A stretch of DNA of 64,000 bases from positions 245,786 to 309,785 of the forward strand of contig NZ_JAKRYL010000003.1 of the NCBI RefSeq assembly GCF_023555415.1. The letters are read 5' to 3'. Shown piece after piece: positions 1 to 7,937 of the stretch. Position 1 is the stretch's first letter; every line of letters begins with the position of its first letter. Origin of the DNA: Halalkalibacter alkaliphilus (GTDB lineage Bacteria > Bacillota > Bacilli > Bacillales > Bacillaceae_D). The position numbers were made by a program, and so were the translations under genes. The notes under the pieces were generated by a model. The model worked only from the letters and a program-made list of their open reading frames with translations, was not told where the DNA came from and made no database searches.

Positions 1-96
1 TTCTACAGGGTCAAAGAGAGAGGCCTTTTAGAACAACCCCTTCTTGTTTAACAAATTGTAGCAAATAACTAATAAGGTGATTGTTTTTCGCGAACG

Positions 97-125
97 TTGG
101 ACTGGGCACCTGTGTAAACTATTAT
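97..125 (+). promoter_or_regulatory. Sigma-A-type promoter of ylbD-ylbE
   Basis: A -35 element TTGGAC (97-102) and a -10 element TATTAT (120-125) are separated by 17 bp and lie about 30 bp before the ylbD start. No gene is visible in bases 1-96. Because ylbD looks like a coat protein gene, a sporulation sigma factor could also act here, but I see no clear match to one. Confidence 0.5.
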
Positions 126-153
126 AAAGAAGAGAAAAAGGAGGACGAAGGAG

Positions 154-582
154 ATGGAATCTAGACAGGGTTTGCATCCTTCTGTTGAAGAATTTAAACA
201 ATTCATGAAGTCTCACCCACATTTGTTGAAAGAAGTAAAAGAAAAAAGAAAAACGCTTCAAGAACTTTTTGAAGAATGGAGCGTCTTAGGCAGTGAACAT
301 GAGCAATGGGAAAATTATGAAAAAACGACTCTTACTAATGGTGCGAAGGCAGAAACTGAAGAAAGTGTAGAGAATGAAAAGTCATCCAAAAGTGCAAGTG
401 ATACGCTTGGACAGATTATGGGACTTATCAAACGCATGAATGTCGATGACCTTCAGTACCACCTTACGCAATTTAGTTCGGTACTGTCTAATGTTCAAAA
501 TGTCATTCAATCATTTCAGAAGCCTTCTAATCCACCACATCAAAGGCAACAAGACCATCCATTTTCATTTCGGCGTGACTAA
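154..582 (+). CDS. ylbD: YlbD family putative spore coat protein
   Basis: The 142-residue product matches the YlbD coat-protein family, which is confined to endospore formers. It is acidic and coiled-coil-prone: a helical N-terminal half (residues 5-45, VEEFKQFMKSHPHLLKEVKE), a variable polar middle, and a conserved block around residues 84-115 (GQIMGLIKRMNVDDLQ). There is no signal peptide or membrane segment. The ATG follows AAGGAGG at a spacing of about 8. ylbE follows after 24 bp, presumably in one transcript, as in B. subtilis. Assignment rests on family resemblance and synteny. The coat role is known only from relatives. Confidence 0.85.
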   Translation: MESRQGLHPSVEEFKQFMKSHPHLLKEVKEKRKTLQELFEEWSVLGSEHEQWENYEKTTLTNGAKAETEESVENEKSSKSASDTLGQIMGLIKRMNVDDLQYHLTQFSSVLSNVQNVIQSFQKPSNPPHQRQQDHPFSFRRD

Positions 583-606
583 TTGATTGTATAGGAGGAG
601 ATTAGT

Positions 607-870
607 GTGAGAGCTGAAGTTCAACAAATGCTTTATGAACGCCCTGAACTACGCCAATATATAAGGCAGCATCCTAATTGGTATCGCAAATTGTCAAGAG
701 ATCCGAGTCAATTCACAACCTTAGAAAAGGAGGCAAACCAGTTTTACGGGCGTACTCTTCCTCAACGGGTAGAAAGGGTTCAAAATTCTCTTGGGCTTGT
801 CATGATGATGATGGAAATGTTAAAAATGGGGCAATCAACTGTTGGTGATTCACAAGGGCCTGTTCAATAG
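607..870 (+). CDS. ylbE: YlbE-like small protein
   Basis: This 87-residue protein begins with GTG preceded by AGGAGGAG. It has the YlbE-family pattern: a conserved front part (RPELRQYIRQHPNWYRKLSRDP, residues 12-33), then a hydrophobic methionine-rich helix near the C-terminus (LGLVMMMMEMLKMG, about residues 62-75). The function of the family is unknown. It sits directly behind ylbD and ends inside the stem of a transcription terminator, so ylbD-ylbE form a two-gene unit. Confidence 0.85.
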   Translation: MRAEVQQMLYERPELRQYIRQHPNWYRKLSRDPSQFTTLEKEANQFYGRTLPQRVERVQNSLGLVMMMMEMLKMGQSTVGDSQGPVQ

Positions 871-887
871 ATGACAGGTCTTTTTTT
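857..887 (+). terminator. Rho-independent terminator of ylbD-ylbE
   Basis: The stem GGCCTGT / ACAGGTC (one G-T pair) is followed by seven T. The left arm overlaps the last codons of ylbE. Confidence 0.75.
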
Positions 888-961
888 ATGCTTAATGAAG
901 CGAATAGAAGATCGAAGGAAGTGAGACGATAAAGGTGACAAAATATAGGAGGAGCAGGAAA

Positions 962-1408
962 ATGTTGAAATCTGCAACTGTTTTAGTGTGTGTTCTTTTT
1001 CTTATTTTAAACTTCTCACCTACTGTGAGAGCAAATGCAGACATCGCTGAAAAAAACGACCTTAAAGGTTTACATATCGTCCCTTTGCAAAATACGGGCG
1101 TTGTTCGAGTACAAATAGGTGGAAAAAGAGAATTAAATGTCTATCATGAAGTTAGGCAAAATGATTTGTTCGTAGAGTGTTTTGTTAATCACTTCTCGTT
1201 TAATCAAGAAAAAGCCGGAGCACTTCATCAAGATGGAGAAGGGCATATCCGACTTTATATAAACGATGAGCATGTTGATACTCTTTATGAATCAGCCTTC
1301 CTTATTGAGGACGTTCCTTCAGGTGAACATGAAATACGAGTCGTTGTTGTAAAAAATGACCGTTCGCCATATGACCTTGAAGAGACATTTGTAGTTACGA
1401 TGGATTGA
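962..1408 (+). CDS. Predicted secreted protein of unknown function
   Basis: I do not recognise this 148-residue protein. It opens with a clear signal peptide (MLKSATVLVCVLFLILNFSPTV, then ANA, a likely signal peptidase I site near residue 26). The mature part is polar. It reads like a single beta-sandwich domain: alternating hydrophobic strands, ending in HEIRVVVVKNDRSPYDLEETFVV. I chose the ATG at 962 because AGGAGG lies 8-9 bases upstream; an in-frame GTG at 935 with a weaker site would add nine residues. The last 14 bases overlap the convergent ATP-grasp gene. It interrupts the ylbE-ylbF synteny of B. subtilis. An extracytoplasmic binding role would be a guess. Confidence 0.75.
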   Translation: MLKSATVLVCVLFLILNFSPTVRANADIAEKNDLKGLHIVPLQNTGVVRVQIGGKRELNVYHEVRQNDLFVECFVNHFSFNQEKAGALHQDGEGHIRLYINDEHVDTLYESAFLIEDVPSGEHEIRVVVVKNDRSPYDLEETFVVTMD

Positions 1409-2168
1409 CTGTTTTTTGTAGGTAATTATAGATTGTTTGTTCAATCGATACTCCTAATTGTTGAAAACCTTGATTACCAAAAAGAGTATTAAATTCAAGG
1501 AAGTAATATTTTCCACCAACGGAAATGACATCAAATCCAGCATGGTTGACACCTAAATTTCTAGCGGTTGTTCGTACAAGATCAAGAGCTTCTTCAGGAA
1601 TATTCTCAAAAGAAATCCGTGCACCTTGTGCTACATTGTTTCGGAAAGTATTATGATCATTGATTCGCCAATAAGCTAATGCAACATCATCTCCAACAAA
1701 GCAAACACGTAAATCTCGGTCAATTGGTAAGTATTCCTGTACATAGAAATATGGATTGTTTTCGGCATATTCGTTAAATTGCTTATGACTTTCAATTAAA
1801 AATACACCTTTGCCCATTGAATTACGAATTTCTTTTGCAACAAAAGGAAAAGGAAATTCTGCGAAAACCCGATTAATATTATCGTGATTACGACCTAAAA
1901 TTACCGTTCGTGGAACATGGTCAGGGCATACACTCCATAGAGCGCGGGTTACTTCAATTTTATTAAAGCCCATTTGAATGGATTGAATACTTGGAAAAAT
2001 AGCTTTTTTCATACCATACACAAGTGCATTTACTTGCCAGTTTTCGGGGAACAAACAAACGTCTGCATTAGCAATTTTTTCGCGTTCGTCGAACATACGC
2101 TCAGGCTTCACATACTGGATGCCTGGCATACCAATTGTTCGAAATGGGTTAAATGTTACAATCTTCAT
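1395..2168 (-). CDS. ATP-grasp domain protein (RimK-like)
   Basis: The 257-residue protein has an ATP-grasp layout. An N-terminal lobe (1-90) precedes the nucleotide-binding lobe with FPFVAKEIRNSMGKGVFLI (about residues 105-123), then VQEYLPIDRDLRVCFVGD (about 143-160). A metal/ATP site HAGFDVISVGGKYYFLEFN follows at about 210-228, where the Asp and the Glu/Asn of LEFN are the expected magnesium ligands. Such enzymes make amide or peptide bonds with acyl-phosphate intermediates; RimK adds glutamate to ribosomal protein S6. The substrate here cannot be inferred. The ATG follows AAGGTGAG. The gene diverges from uvsE 75 bp away and converges with the secreted protein gene. Confidence 0.75.
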   Translation of the reverse strand: MKIVTFNPFRTIGMPGIQYVKPERMFDEREKIANADVCLFPENWQVNALVYGMKKAIFPSIQSIQMGFNKIEVTRALWSVCPDHVPRTVILGRNHDNINRVFAEFPFPFVAKEIRNSMGKGVFLIESHKQFNEYAENNPYFYVQEYLPIDRDLRVCFVGDDVALAYWRINDHNTFRNNVAQGARISFENIPEEALDLVRTTARNLGVNHAGFDVISVGGKYYFLEFNTLFGNQGFQQLGVSIEQTIYNYLQKTVNPS

Positions 2169-2242
2169 TTATTCGACTCACCTTCTTTATACAATTAAAC
2201 AAGACGAGTGAATTATAGACAAAGTCAGGAGGGAAGTCAATC

Positions 2243-3232
2243 ATGGATAAAACTTTTAAGGTTCGTCTAGGGTATGTAGCAATGAGTGTAATACTCTCAA
2301 ATGCTTCTCCTTCCCAAACGATGACGGTGAGGCAATTTGAACAAATTTTAGACCAGGAAGCTGGGATTCGAAAGTTGGAAAGGATTGCTTCATCCAATTT
2401 AAACAATTGCTTTCGATTGTTAAAGCACAATAAAGCTCACGATATTTCTTTTTTTCGTTTGTCATCTCGTCTCGTTCCACTTGCAAATCATCCGTTAACC
2501 GAAGGATGGAGATATGAGAAAGCATTGGCACCATTATTAAAAGAGATAGGTGAATTTATAATAAAAGAGAACATGAGAGTCGATTTTCACCCTGATCATT
2601 TTGTCGTGCTAAATAATAATTCTAAAGAAATATTACAACAATCATTACGTACACTTAGCATGCATTATAAATTAATAAAGGGCATGGGATTCTCTCATGT
2701 ACATCGTTGTGTTTTACATGTTGGTGGTAAGAAAGCTGGAAGAGAAGAGGGGTTAGAACAATTCATTGAAAACTTTGCAAAGATCCCAAGAGTCATTCAG
2801 GAGATGATTATGTTAGAAAATGATGATGTGAATTACCCTCTTGAAGATGTCTTATACATTGGAGAAAAGTTACATATACCTGTTATCCTAGATCTCCACC
2901 ATTTTGATGTGTTACATGAGTCAACCGATCTTCTAGCATTGTGGGAGCGAGTCGTGCAGACGTGGAAACATAGTCCTTTACCAATTAAAATCCATATTTC
3001 AAGTCCGAAAGATGGAAAAGATGATAGAAAGCATCATGATTTTATTGATGTTCAAAGGTTCTATGATTTTTTGCAATTAATATCAGGTACGGTTGATCAA
3101 GTGGATGTTATGATCGAAGCGAAACAAAAAGATAAAGCTCTATTAAAGTTATCCGAAGAATTGTCTCAACTAAATAGTATACAAGTTCAGAATCCTTCTT
3201 CTATTATGATCAATAGCACACCATTATCTTAA
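2243..3232 (+). CDS. uvsE: UV DNA damage endonuclease UvsE/UVDE
   Basis: At 329 residues this has the length and pattern of bacterial UVDE enzymes, TIM-barrel endonucleases that nick 5' to UV photoproducts and start alternative excision repair. Recognisable blocks include the N-terminal RLGYVAMSV, the family motif NLNNCFRLLKHN, RVDFHPDHF, CVLHVGGKK, MLENDD (metal-ligand Glu), LDLHHFDV (Asp/His ligands), KIHISSPKDG, and MIEAKQKDKALLKL near residue 290 (Glu ligand, Lys). All expected His, Glu and Asp blocks are present, so the enzyme looks intact. An AGGAGGG site precedes the ATG. In B. subtilis uvsE (ywjD) lies elsewhere, so its position here is a local rearrangement. UV repair would suit a spore former. 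Confidence 0.92.
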   Translation: MDKTFKVRLGYVAMSVILSNASPSQTMTVRQFEQILDQEAGIRKLERIASSNLNNCFRLLKHNKAHDISFFRLSSRLVPLANHPLTEGWRYEKALAPLLKEIGEFIIKENMRVDFHPDHFVVLNNNSKEILQQSLRTLSMHYKLIKGMGFSHVHRCVLHVGGKKAGREEGLEQFIENFAKIPRVIQEMIMLENDDVNYPLEDVLYIGEKLHIPVILDLHHFDVLHESTDLLALWERVVQTWKHSPLPIKIHISSPKDGKDDRKHHDFIDVQRFYDFLQLISGTVDQVDVMIEAKQKDKALLKLSEELSQLNSIQVQNPSSIMINSTPLS

Positions 3233-3244
3233 TTGTTAAGAACG

Positions 3245-3253
3245 TGTTATAAT
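3245..3253 (+). promoter_or_regulatory. Extended -10 promoter candidate for ylbF
   Basis: TGTTATAAT is a perfect extended -10 (TGn plus TATAAT) between uvsE and ylbF. There is no good -35. The implied start, near 3260, would leave a very short leader with the AGGAGGTG site right at its beginning, so this needs caution. Confidence 0.4.
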
Positions 3254-3273
3254 GATTGCTAGGAGGTGTGAGT

Positions 3274-3714
3274 ATGCTCGCAACTATCTCAACATACGAG
3301 TTGATTGACGAAGCTAGTGAACTTGGTCAAGCTATTATAAAGTCTGATGTATATCAGCAATATATGCTAGCAAAGAAAGAGCTGCAAGCAGACCCTAATG
3401 CGCAAGAGAGAATTCGCAAGTTTAATCAACTAAAGGATCAATATGAAGAAGTACAACGCTTTGGGAAATATCACCCAGATTACGATAAAGTTTCAAAAGA
3501 TATTAGGCAAGTGAAACGAGAGGTTGATTTAACTGAAGCCGTCTCTGCTTTCAAGAAGGCAGAACGCGAGCTAGAATCTCTGTTGAACGAAATTAGCGAG
3601 ATTGTTGCTAGGGCTGTTTCAGATACGATAAAGGTCCCAACTGGTAATCCATTTTTTGACAATATGTCATGTAGTGGTGGATGTAGTACAGGTGGCGGTT
3701 GTGGCTGCAGTTAA
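3274..3714 (+). CDS. ylbF: YlbF/RicF, Ric (Y-) complex subunit
   Basis: In B. subtilis YlbF (RicF) forms the Ric complex with YmcA and YaaT, which binds [4Fe-4S] clusters, directs RNase Y-dependent mRNA maturation and speeds sporulation, competence and biofilm entry. The 146-residue protein has the DUF964-type helical core (residues 8-115: IIKSDVYQQYMLAKKEL, ANPNAQ-like PNAQERIRKFNQLKDQ). It ends in a cysteine tail, CSGGCSTGGGCGCS, whose four Cys are the expected cluster ligands. I chose the ATG at 3274, which follows AGGAGGTG at good spacing. An upstream in-frame TTG would translate through the ribosome site. It is followed at once by a strong terminator. Confidence 0.93.
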   Translation: MLATISTYELIDEASELGQAIIKSDVYQQYMLAKKELQADPNAQERIRKFNQLKDQYEEVQRFGKYHPDYDKVSKDIRQVKREVDLTEAVSAFKKAERELESLLNEISEIVARAVSDTIKVPTGNPFFDNMSCSGGCSTGGGCGCS

Positions 3715-3751
3715 AACGAGGGGAGAAGCGTCAGCTTCTCCCTCGTTTTTT
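3715..3751 (+). terminator. Terminator after ylbF
   Basis: A GAGAAGC / GCTTCTC stem extended by ACGAGGG / CCCTCGT is followed by six T. It starts at the ylbF stop codon. Confidence 0.85.
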
Positions 3752-3781
3752 AGGTAGAAGAAAAGGTTTGAGTGGCTATAC

Positions 3782-4099
3782 TTATTTGTGGCGTACACAA
3801 TCTGTACATCCGTTTCCACAACAGAAAAGTTTTTCTTGAGGCACTTTAAAGCGAATGTGGTAAACAAATGCTTTGTTTTGCATCCGAACGAAAGAGATGT
3901 CACAACTGAGACGTTTTCCTTGCATTGCTTCTTTAGAAAAACGTATGAGCAGGTAATCTAACTGAAGTTTACTGATTGGTTTTTTTAAGTCAATATAAAC
4001 AAAAGGGAGCCCACCAAACTTCTTCCTCTGAATTGATTGAATGCATTCGTCTTTTTGTAACTTTTCTATAAATGAATTCCAAATTGTTTCAAGGTCCAT
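3782..4099 (-). CDS. Hypothetical protein with C-terminal CCGxGCxxC motif
   Basis: I cannot name this 105-residue protein. It begins with helical, charged sequence, has a mixed alpha/beta centre (GGLPFVYIDLKKPISKLQLDYLLIRFSKE), and ends in LFCCGNGCTDCVRHK. The cysteine pattern resembles the short oxidoreductase-like motif found at the ends of several small redox or metal-binding proteins. The start at 4099 is preferred because GAGGAGGG lies 7 bases upstream; an ATG two codons earlier abuts the ribosome site. It stands alone on the minus strand between ylbF and ylbG. Four closely spaced Cys suggest metal, Fe-S or thiol chemistry, but this is inference. Confidence 0.7.
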   Translation of the reverse strand: MDLETIWNSFIEKLQKDECIQSIQRKKFGGLPFVYIDLKKPISKLQLDYLLIRFSKEAMQGKRLSCDISFVRMQNKAFVYHIRFKVPQEKLFCCGNGCTDCVRHK

Positions 4100-4204
4100 T
4101 TTCATCCCTCCTCTAAATGAACAGTACGTGTACTAAGATAATCTGCATGTTTAATTATGACAACTACTATTGTTGCTGGAACGTTACGAACGTGCTAGAC
4201 TAAT

Positions 4205-4222
4205 TAAAGAGTATACTCTTTA
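4205..4222 (+). promoter_or_regulatory. Perfect 18-bp palindrome before ylbG
   Basis: TAAAGAGTATACTCTTTA is a perfect palindrome ending where the ylbG ribosome site (AGGAGGAG) begins. It could be an operator for a dimeric regulator or a small RNA hairpin limiting ribosome access. No regulator can be named. Confidence 0.5.
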
Positions 4223-4238
4223 GGAGGAGAAAAAATTT

Positions 4239-4517
4239 ATGCTAGGTTCAAAGCGGCAAGGAGTGGCAGTTTGGCTAACGTCACTTAAATTTGCTAGACA
4301 ACTGCGACGGTTTGGTAATGTCCATTATGTCTCGAAAAAAATGAAATATGTTGTTTTTTATTGTGATCAAGAAAAAGTTGATGAGACAATTAAGAAATTA
4401 AAAGCATTTCCCTTTGTACGTGATGTGAAACCTTCGATGCGTCCTTTTATCGAGACAGAATTTCAAAACGCAAAACCGGATAAAGCAAAAGAATATGATT
4501 ATAAAATGGGGATATAA
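4239..4517 (+). CDS. ylbG: YlbG family protein (DUF2129)
   Basis: The 92-residue product matches the YlbG (UPF0298/DUF2129) family by length and by its core: RQGVAVWLTSLKFARQLRRFGNVHYVSKKMKYVVFYC, then DETIKKLKAFPFVRDVKPSMRP. It is small, basic and cytosolic, probably a ferredoxin-like alpha/beta fold. Function is unknown. In B. subtilis ylbF and ylbG are adjacent; here a minus-strand gene separates them. The ATG follows TTTAGGAGGAG. Confidence 0.9.
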   Translation: MLGSKRQGVAVWLTSLKFARQLRRFGNVHYVSKKMKYVVFYCDQEKVDETIKKLKAFPFVRDVKPSMRPFIETEFQNAKPDKAKEYDYKMGI

Positions 4518-4566
4518 AACGATTCTGTATAGGAGCTGTTTGCGGCTTTACAGAGTCGTTTTTTTT
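4518..4566 (+). terminator. Terminator after ylbG
   Basis: A 12-bp stem AACGATTCTGTA / TACAGAGTCGTT (one wobble) is followed by more than six T. Confidence 0.85.
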
Positions 4567-4656
4567 ATTTACACATAATTGGATAAAAACGGGAGATAGA
4601 GAGATCTTTTATTTAAAAAATATAGTCATAGGCACAGATAAGATGCATAATGGATG

Positions 4657-4686
4657 TTGAATGTTTCGGCTATCGAAATTTATAAT
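4657..4686 (+). promoter_or_regulatory. Sigma-A promoter of the MFS gene
   Basis: TTGAAT (4657-4662), an 18-bp spacer and a consensus TATAAT (4681-4686) sit about 29 bp before the start codon. Confidence 0.6.
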
Positions 4687-4714
4687 AGAAGGAGGATAAA
4701 AAGGAAGTGATAGT

Positions 4715-5953
4715 ATGGTAAGTTGGAAACGGAATTTATGGATATTAGTGATTAGTCAATTTATTGTAATTAGTGCTATGACAATGATTATTCCTTTTCT
4801 TCCCCTTTATTTGCAAGAGTTAGGTGTTACGGACCCAGACACTTTAAGTATTTGGGCAGGAGTTATTTTTGGTGCAAATTTCTTAACAGCCTTTTTGTTT
4901 TCGCCTTTTTGGGGACGGATGGGGGATAAGTATGGCCGTAAAATGATGATTTTACGGTCGGGGTTTGGGATGGCATTGTTTGTAAGCTTAACAGGTTTTG
5001 CAACGGGTCCAATTACGCTACTTCTCCTAAGGTTATTAAATGGTGTTGTTTCTGGCTTTATACCAGCAACAATCGGCCTTGTGTCAACAAATACTCCTAA
5101 AGAGCGAGTAGGGTATGCATTAGGTCTTTTGCAGTCAGGATCGGTTTCCGGGGCTATTTGCGGACCGCTAATTGGAGGTGTATTAGCCCAAGCTTTTGGA
5201 TTTCGTGTCGTTTTTTTTATAACCGGATTGTGTATTCTTCTAGCAACATTTGTTGTCCTCTTCTTTGTCGAAGAGAAATTCTCCCCAGTTATTGCACAAG
5301 AGAAATCAAGTACACTCGCTGAGTTCAAGTTCATCATAAAAAAGAAGCCAGTTCTATCACTTTATGTCGTAATTTTCTTAATACAATTTGCTGTCATGGG
5401 AGTTAACCCTCTCTTATCTTTGTTTGTAGAAGAGTTAACGTCTCCTACAACGGTTGCTTTCTATGCAGGTCTAGCCATTTCGGTGATGGGGTTTGCAAAT
5501 ATGATTACTTCACCACAATTAGGAAAATTAAGTGATAAGAAAGGTGCGCAGCATGTTTTAATCTATTCTATGCTTGGAGTAGCATTATTTTCAATTCCGC
5601 AAGCATTTGTAACTGATATTTGGCAATTAATATGTTTACGTTTTCTTATTGGCTTATGTTTAGGTGGGTTATTACCGGCTGTAAATACACTAATTCGTCT
5701 ACATGCACCAGAGGGTATGGAAAGCAGAACTTATGGATTTTCAAATAGTGCTATGTATCTGGGAACGATGTTAGGTCCAATGCTAGGTGGTCTCGTTGTG
5801 TCAGGAGTAGGGATTAGAGGATTATTTTTTGTTTGCGCACTTGTTCTACTTATTAATGTCATGATTGTGAAAATAAAAGTATTGCCAAATGCCAATGAGG
5901 TGTTCTATAAAAAGAAATTAAAAGAAGCAGATAATGCAACATTCCATTCTTAA
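4715..5953 (+). CDS. MFS drug-efflux-type transporter (DHA1-like)
   Basis: This 412-residue protein has about 12 hydrophobic segments in two halves of six. The major-facilitator motif A (GRMGDKYGRKMM, about residues 68-79) lies in the loop between segments 2 and 3. A degenerate second copy (GKLSDKKGAQHVL) lies after segment 8, and motif-C-like glycine-rich text (GAICGPLIGGVL) lies in segment 5, typical of proton-driven multidrug antiporters. The substrate cannot be read from the sequence; it resembles Bacillus YttB/NorA-type exporters in general. It stands as a single gene with its own promoter and a strong downstream inverted repeat. It is an accessory insertion relative to the B. subtilis ylbG-rsmD interval. 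Confidence 0.85.
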   Translation: MVSWKRNLWILVISQFIVISAMTMIIPFLPLYLQELGVTDPDTLSIWAGVIFGANFLTAFLFSPFWGRMGDKYGRKMMILRSGFGMALFVSLTGFATGPITLLLLRLLNGVVSGFIPATIGLVSTNTPKERVGYALGLLQSGSVSGAICGPLIGGVLAQAFGFRVVFFITGLCILLATFVVLFFVEEKFSPVIAQEKSSTLAEFKFIIKKKPVLSLYVVIFLIQFAVMGVNPLLSLFVEELTSPTTVAFYAGLAISVMGFANMITSPQLGKLSDKKGAQHVLIYSMLGVALFSIPQAFVTDIWQLICLRFLIGLCLGGLLPAVNTLIRLHAPEGMESRTYGFSNSAMYLGTMLGPMLGGLVVSGVGIRGLFFVCALVLLINVMIVKIKVLPNANEVFYKKKLKEADNATFHS

Positions 5954-5963
5954 TATGGAATGT

Positions 5964-5999
5964 CCCGTATAATGGAATAAGAAAATTCCGTTATACGGG
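5964..5999. repeat. 15-bp inverted repeat after the MFS gene
   Basis: CCCGTATAATGGAAT and ATTCCGTTATACGGG form a near-perfect 15-bp stem with a six-base loop. There is no T-run. A second smaller inverted repeat using the same ATTCCAT / ATGGAAT word lies just before (5941-5961). It may terminate the MFS and the convergent DUF7147 transcripts or be a repeat remnant. Confidence 0.65.
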
Positions 6000-6040
6000 T
6001 TGCAATGAACCTAATCCTATGGCTGCGTATAATAACTTAT

Positions 6041-6430
6041 TTAGTTAAGCGGGGGGATATATCGGTTCATTCGAAGAACTCCAATCAGGTATTGATAATA
6101 TAGCTCCAAATCCTCAAATTCATGAGAAGATTTCACTTTTAATCTATAAATCGACCTTTCTAATTCCTCAGATAATTGTTCAAATAATCGGTAGCGTTCA
6201 GATGATTGGATTTCGGGATTAGGAATTCCTTCTAAGCATAAGTATAAGGGCATCATCTTACCTGGCGAAGCAGGGTTTAAAATAAGAACGAGCGAGCTTT
6301 TCTCTTTTTTCTCATATACTGTATCGAGACGTAAGAGCATATGAATTCTAGATGGGTTCGACCTTGCGAGCTCTAGCAATTCATATAAATCATTGTACCC
6401 TTCTCCTAAAAGAATAAATCGTTGAATCAT
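6041..6430 (-). CDS. DUF7147-type conserved Bacillus protein
   Basis: The 129-residue protein resembles a Bacillus family found beside rsmD, sometimes mislabelled methylthioribose kinase. Its N-terminus MIQRFILLGEGYNDLYELLELAR and central VLILNPASPGKMMPLYLCLEGIP are typical. It looks like a small cytosolic alpha/beta protein; no catalytic motif is visible and its function is unknown. I place the start at the ATG ending at 6430, which follows AAAGAGGT at 8 bases. A longer frame reaching 6541 would read through the terminator of the small RNA upstream and is unlikely. Confidence 0.75.
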   Translation of the reverse strand: MIQRFILLGEGYNDLYELLELARSNPSRIHMLLRLDTVYEKKEKSSLVLILNPASPGKMMPLYLCLEGIPNPEIQSSERYRLFEQLSEELERSIYRLKVKSSHEFEDLELYYQYLIGVLRMNRYIPPLN

Positions 6431-6497
6431 GATCAATGACCTCTTTCTTAAGTATGTATGAATGAAAATGTAGCATGATTCACGGAACATGTCGAGT

Positions 6498-6530
6498 AAA
6501 AAAAAATCCTCGCAAGGAATCCTTGCGAGG
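6498..6530 (-). terminator. Terminator of the CsfG-like RNA
   Basis: A perfect stem CCTCGCAAGG / CCTTGCGAGG with a three-base loop is followed on the minus strand by at least nine T. Confidence 0.9.
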
Positions 6531-6645
6531 TGCCCATACACATACTTATGTATGCCATGAGGCTATGGGAGAGGAGAAACCGGAGGAAGAACTTATGGGG
6601 AAACGTAAGCCTTCTCCGCGGTTGTAGCAACACAATAAGTGCTAC
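6498..6645 (-). ncRNA. csfG: CsfG-like sporulation small RNA
   Basis: On the minus strand a promoter-terminator pair frames about 148 nt with no open reading frame. The RNA starts with a small hairpin (GTAGCA / TGCTAC). A C/U-rich unpaired stretch follows (TTTCCCC, then TTCTTCCTCCGGTTTCTCC), reminiscent of anti-Shine-Dalgarno sequences and enclosed by GGCT / AGCC. It ends in a perfect 10-bp terminator stem CCTCGCAAGG / CCTTGCGAGG with nine T. In B. subtilis the forespore RNA CsfG, made by sigma-F and sigma-G, lies between ylbG and ylbH (rsmD). Position, sigma-G-like promoter and pyrimidine-rich loop all fit. The exact 5' end is inferred from the promoter. Confidence 0.7.
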
Positions 6646-6651
6646 TAATTG

Positions 6652-6681
6652 AAGTATGACCCGAGTTTCGGTATTCCATAC
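6652..6681 (-). promoter_or_regulatory. Sigma-G/sigma-F-like promoter of the small RNA
   Basis: On the minus strand GTATG (6677-6681) fits the forespore -35 pattern GHATR. After 18 bp, CATACTT (6652-6658) differs by one base from the sigma-G -10 CATACTA. Confidence 0.65.
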
Positions 6682-6805
6682 GTACAGGAATAGAAAAATT
6701 TCACATATTTTGTCTAGATTTTTCTTCTGATTTGTTTGTCTAAATGATGATCGTATGATACTTTTGAAATAATTAAGGTAACAAGGTAGAAGAGGATGAG
6801 ATATT

Positions 6806-7848
<1,043 letters not shown>

Positions 7849-7855
7849 TAGAAAG

Positions 7856-7900
7856 AAGGGTGATGGAAAAAGGTTTAACTTTTGCATCACCCTTTGGCTA
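7856..7900 (+). terminator. Terminator after coaD
   Basis: AAGGGTGATG and CATCACCCTT form a 10-bp stem with a 19-base loop, followed by a T-rich stretch. Confidence 0.65.
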
Positions 7901-7937
7901 TTTTATGAAGATGTAATGCGGCTTGTTTTTGTTTAGT

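Noticed and set aside
1..153. Gene fragment at the left edge
   Set aside because: No plus-strand frame enters from the left, and the minus-strand frame at 28-261 overlaps ylbD and lacks family features.
6431..6541. Longer N-terminus of the DUF7147 protein
   Set aside because: The extension would translate through the terminator of the small RNA; the ATG ending at 6430 has a good ribosome site and gives the family N-terminus.
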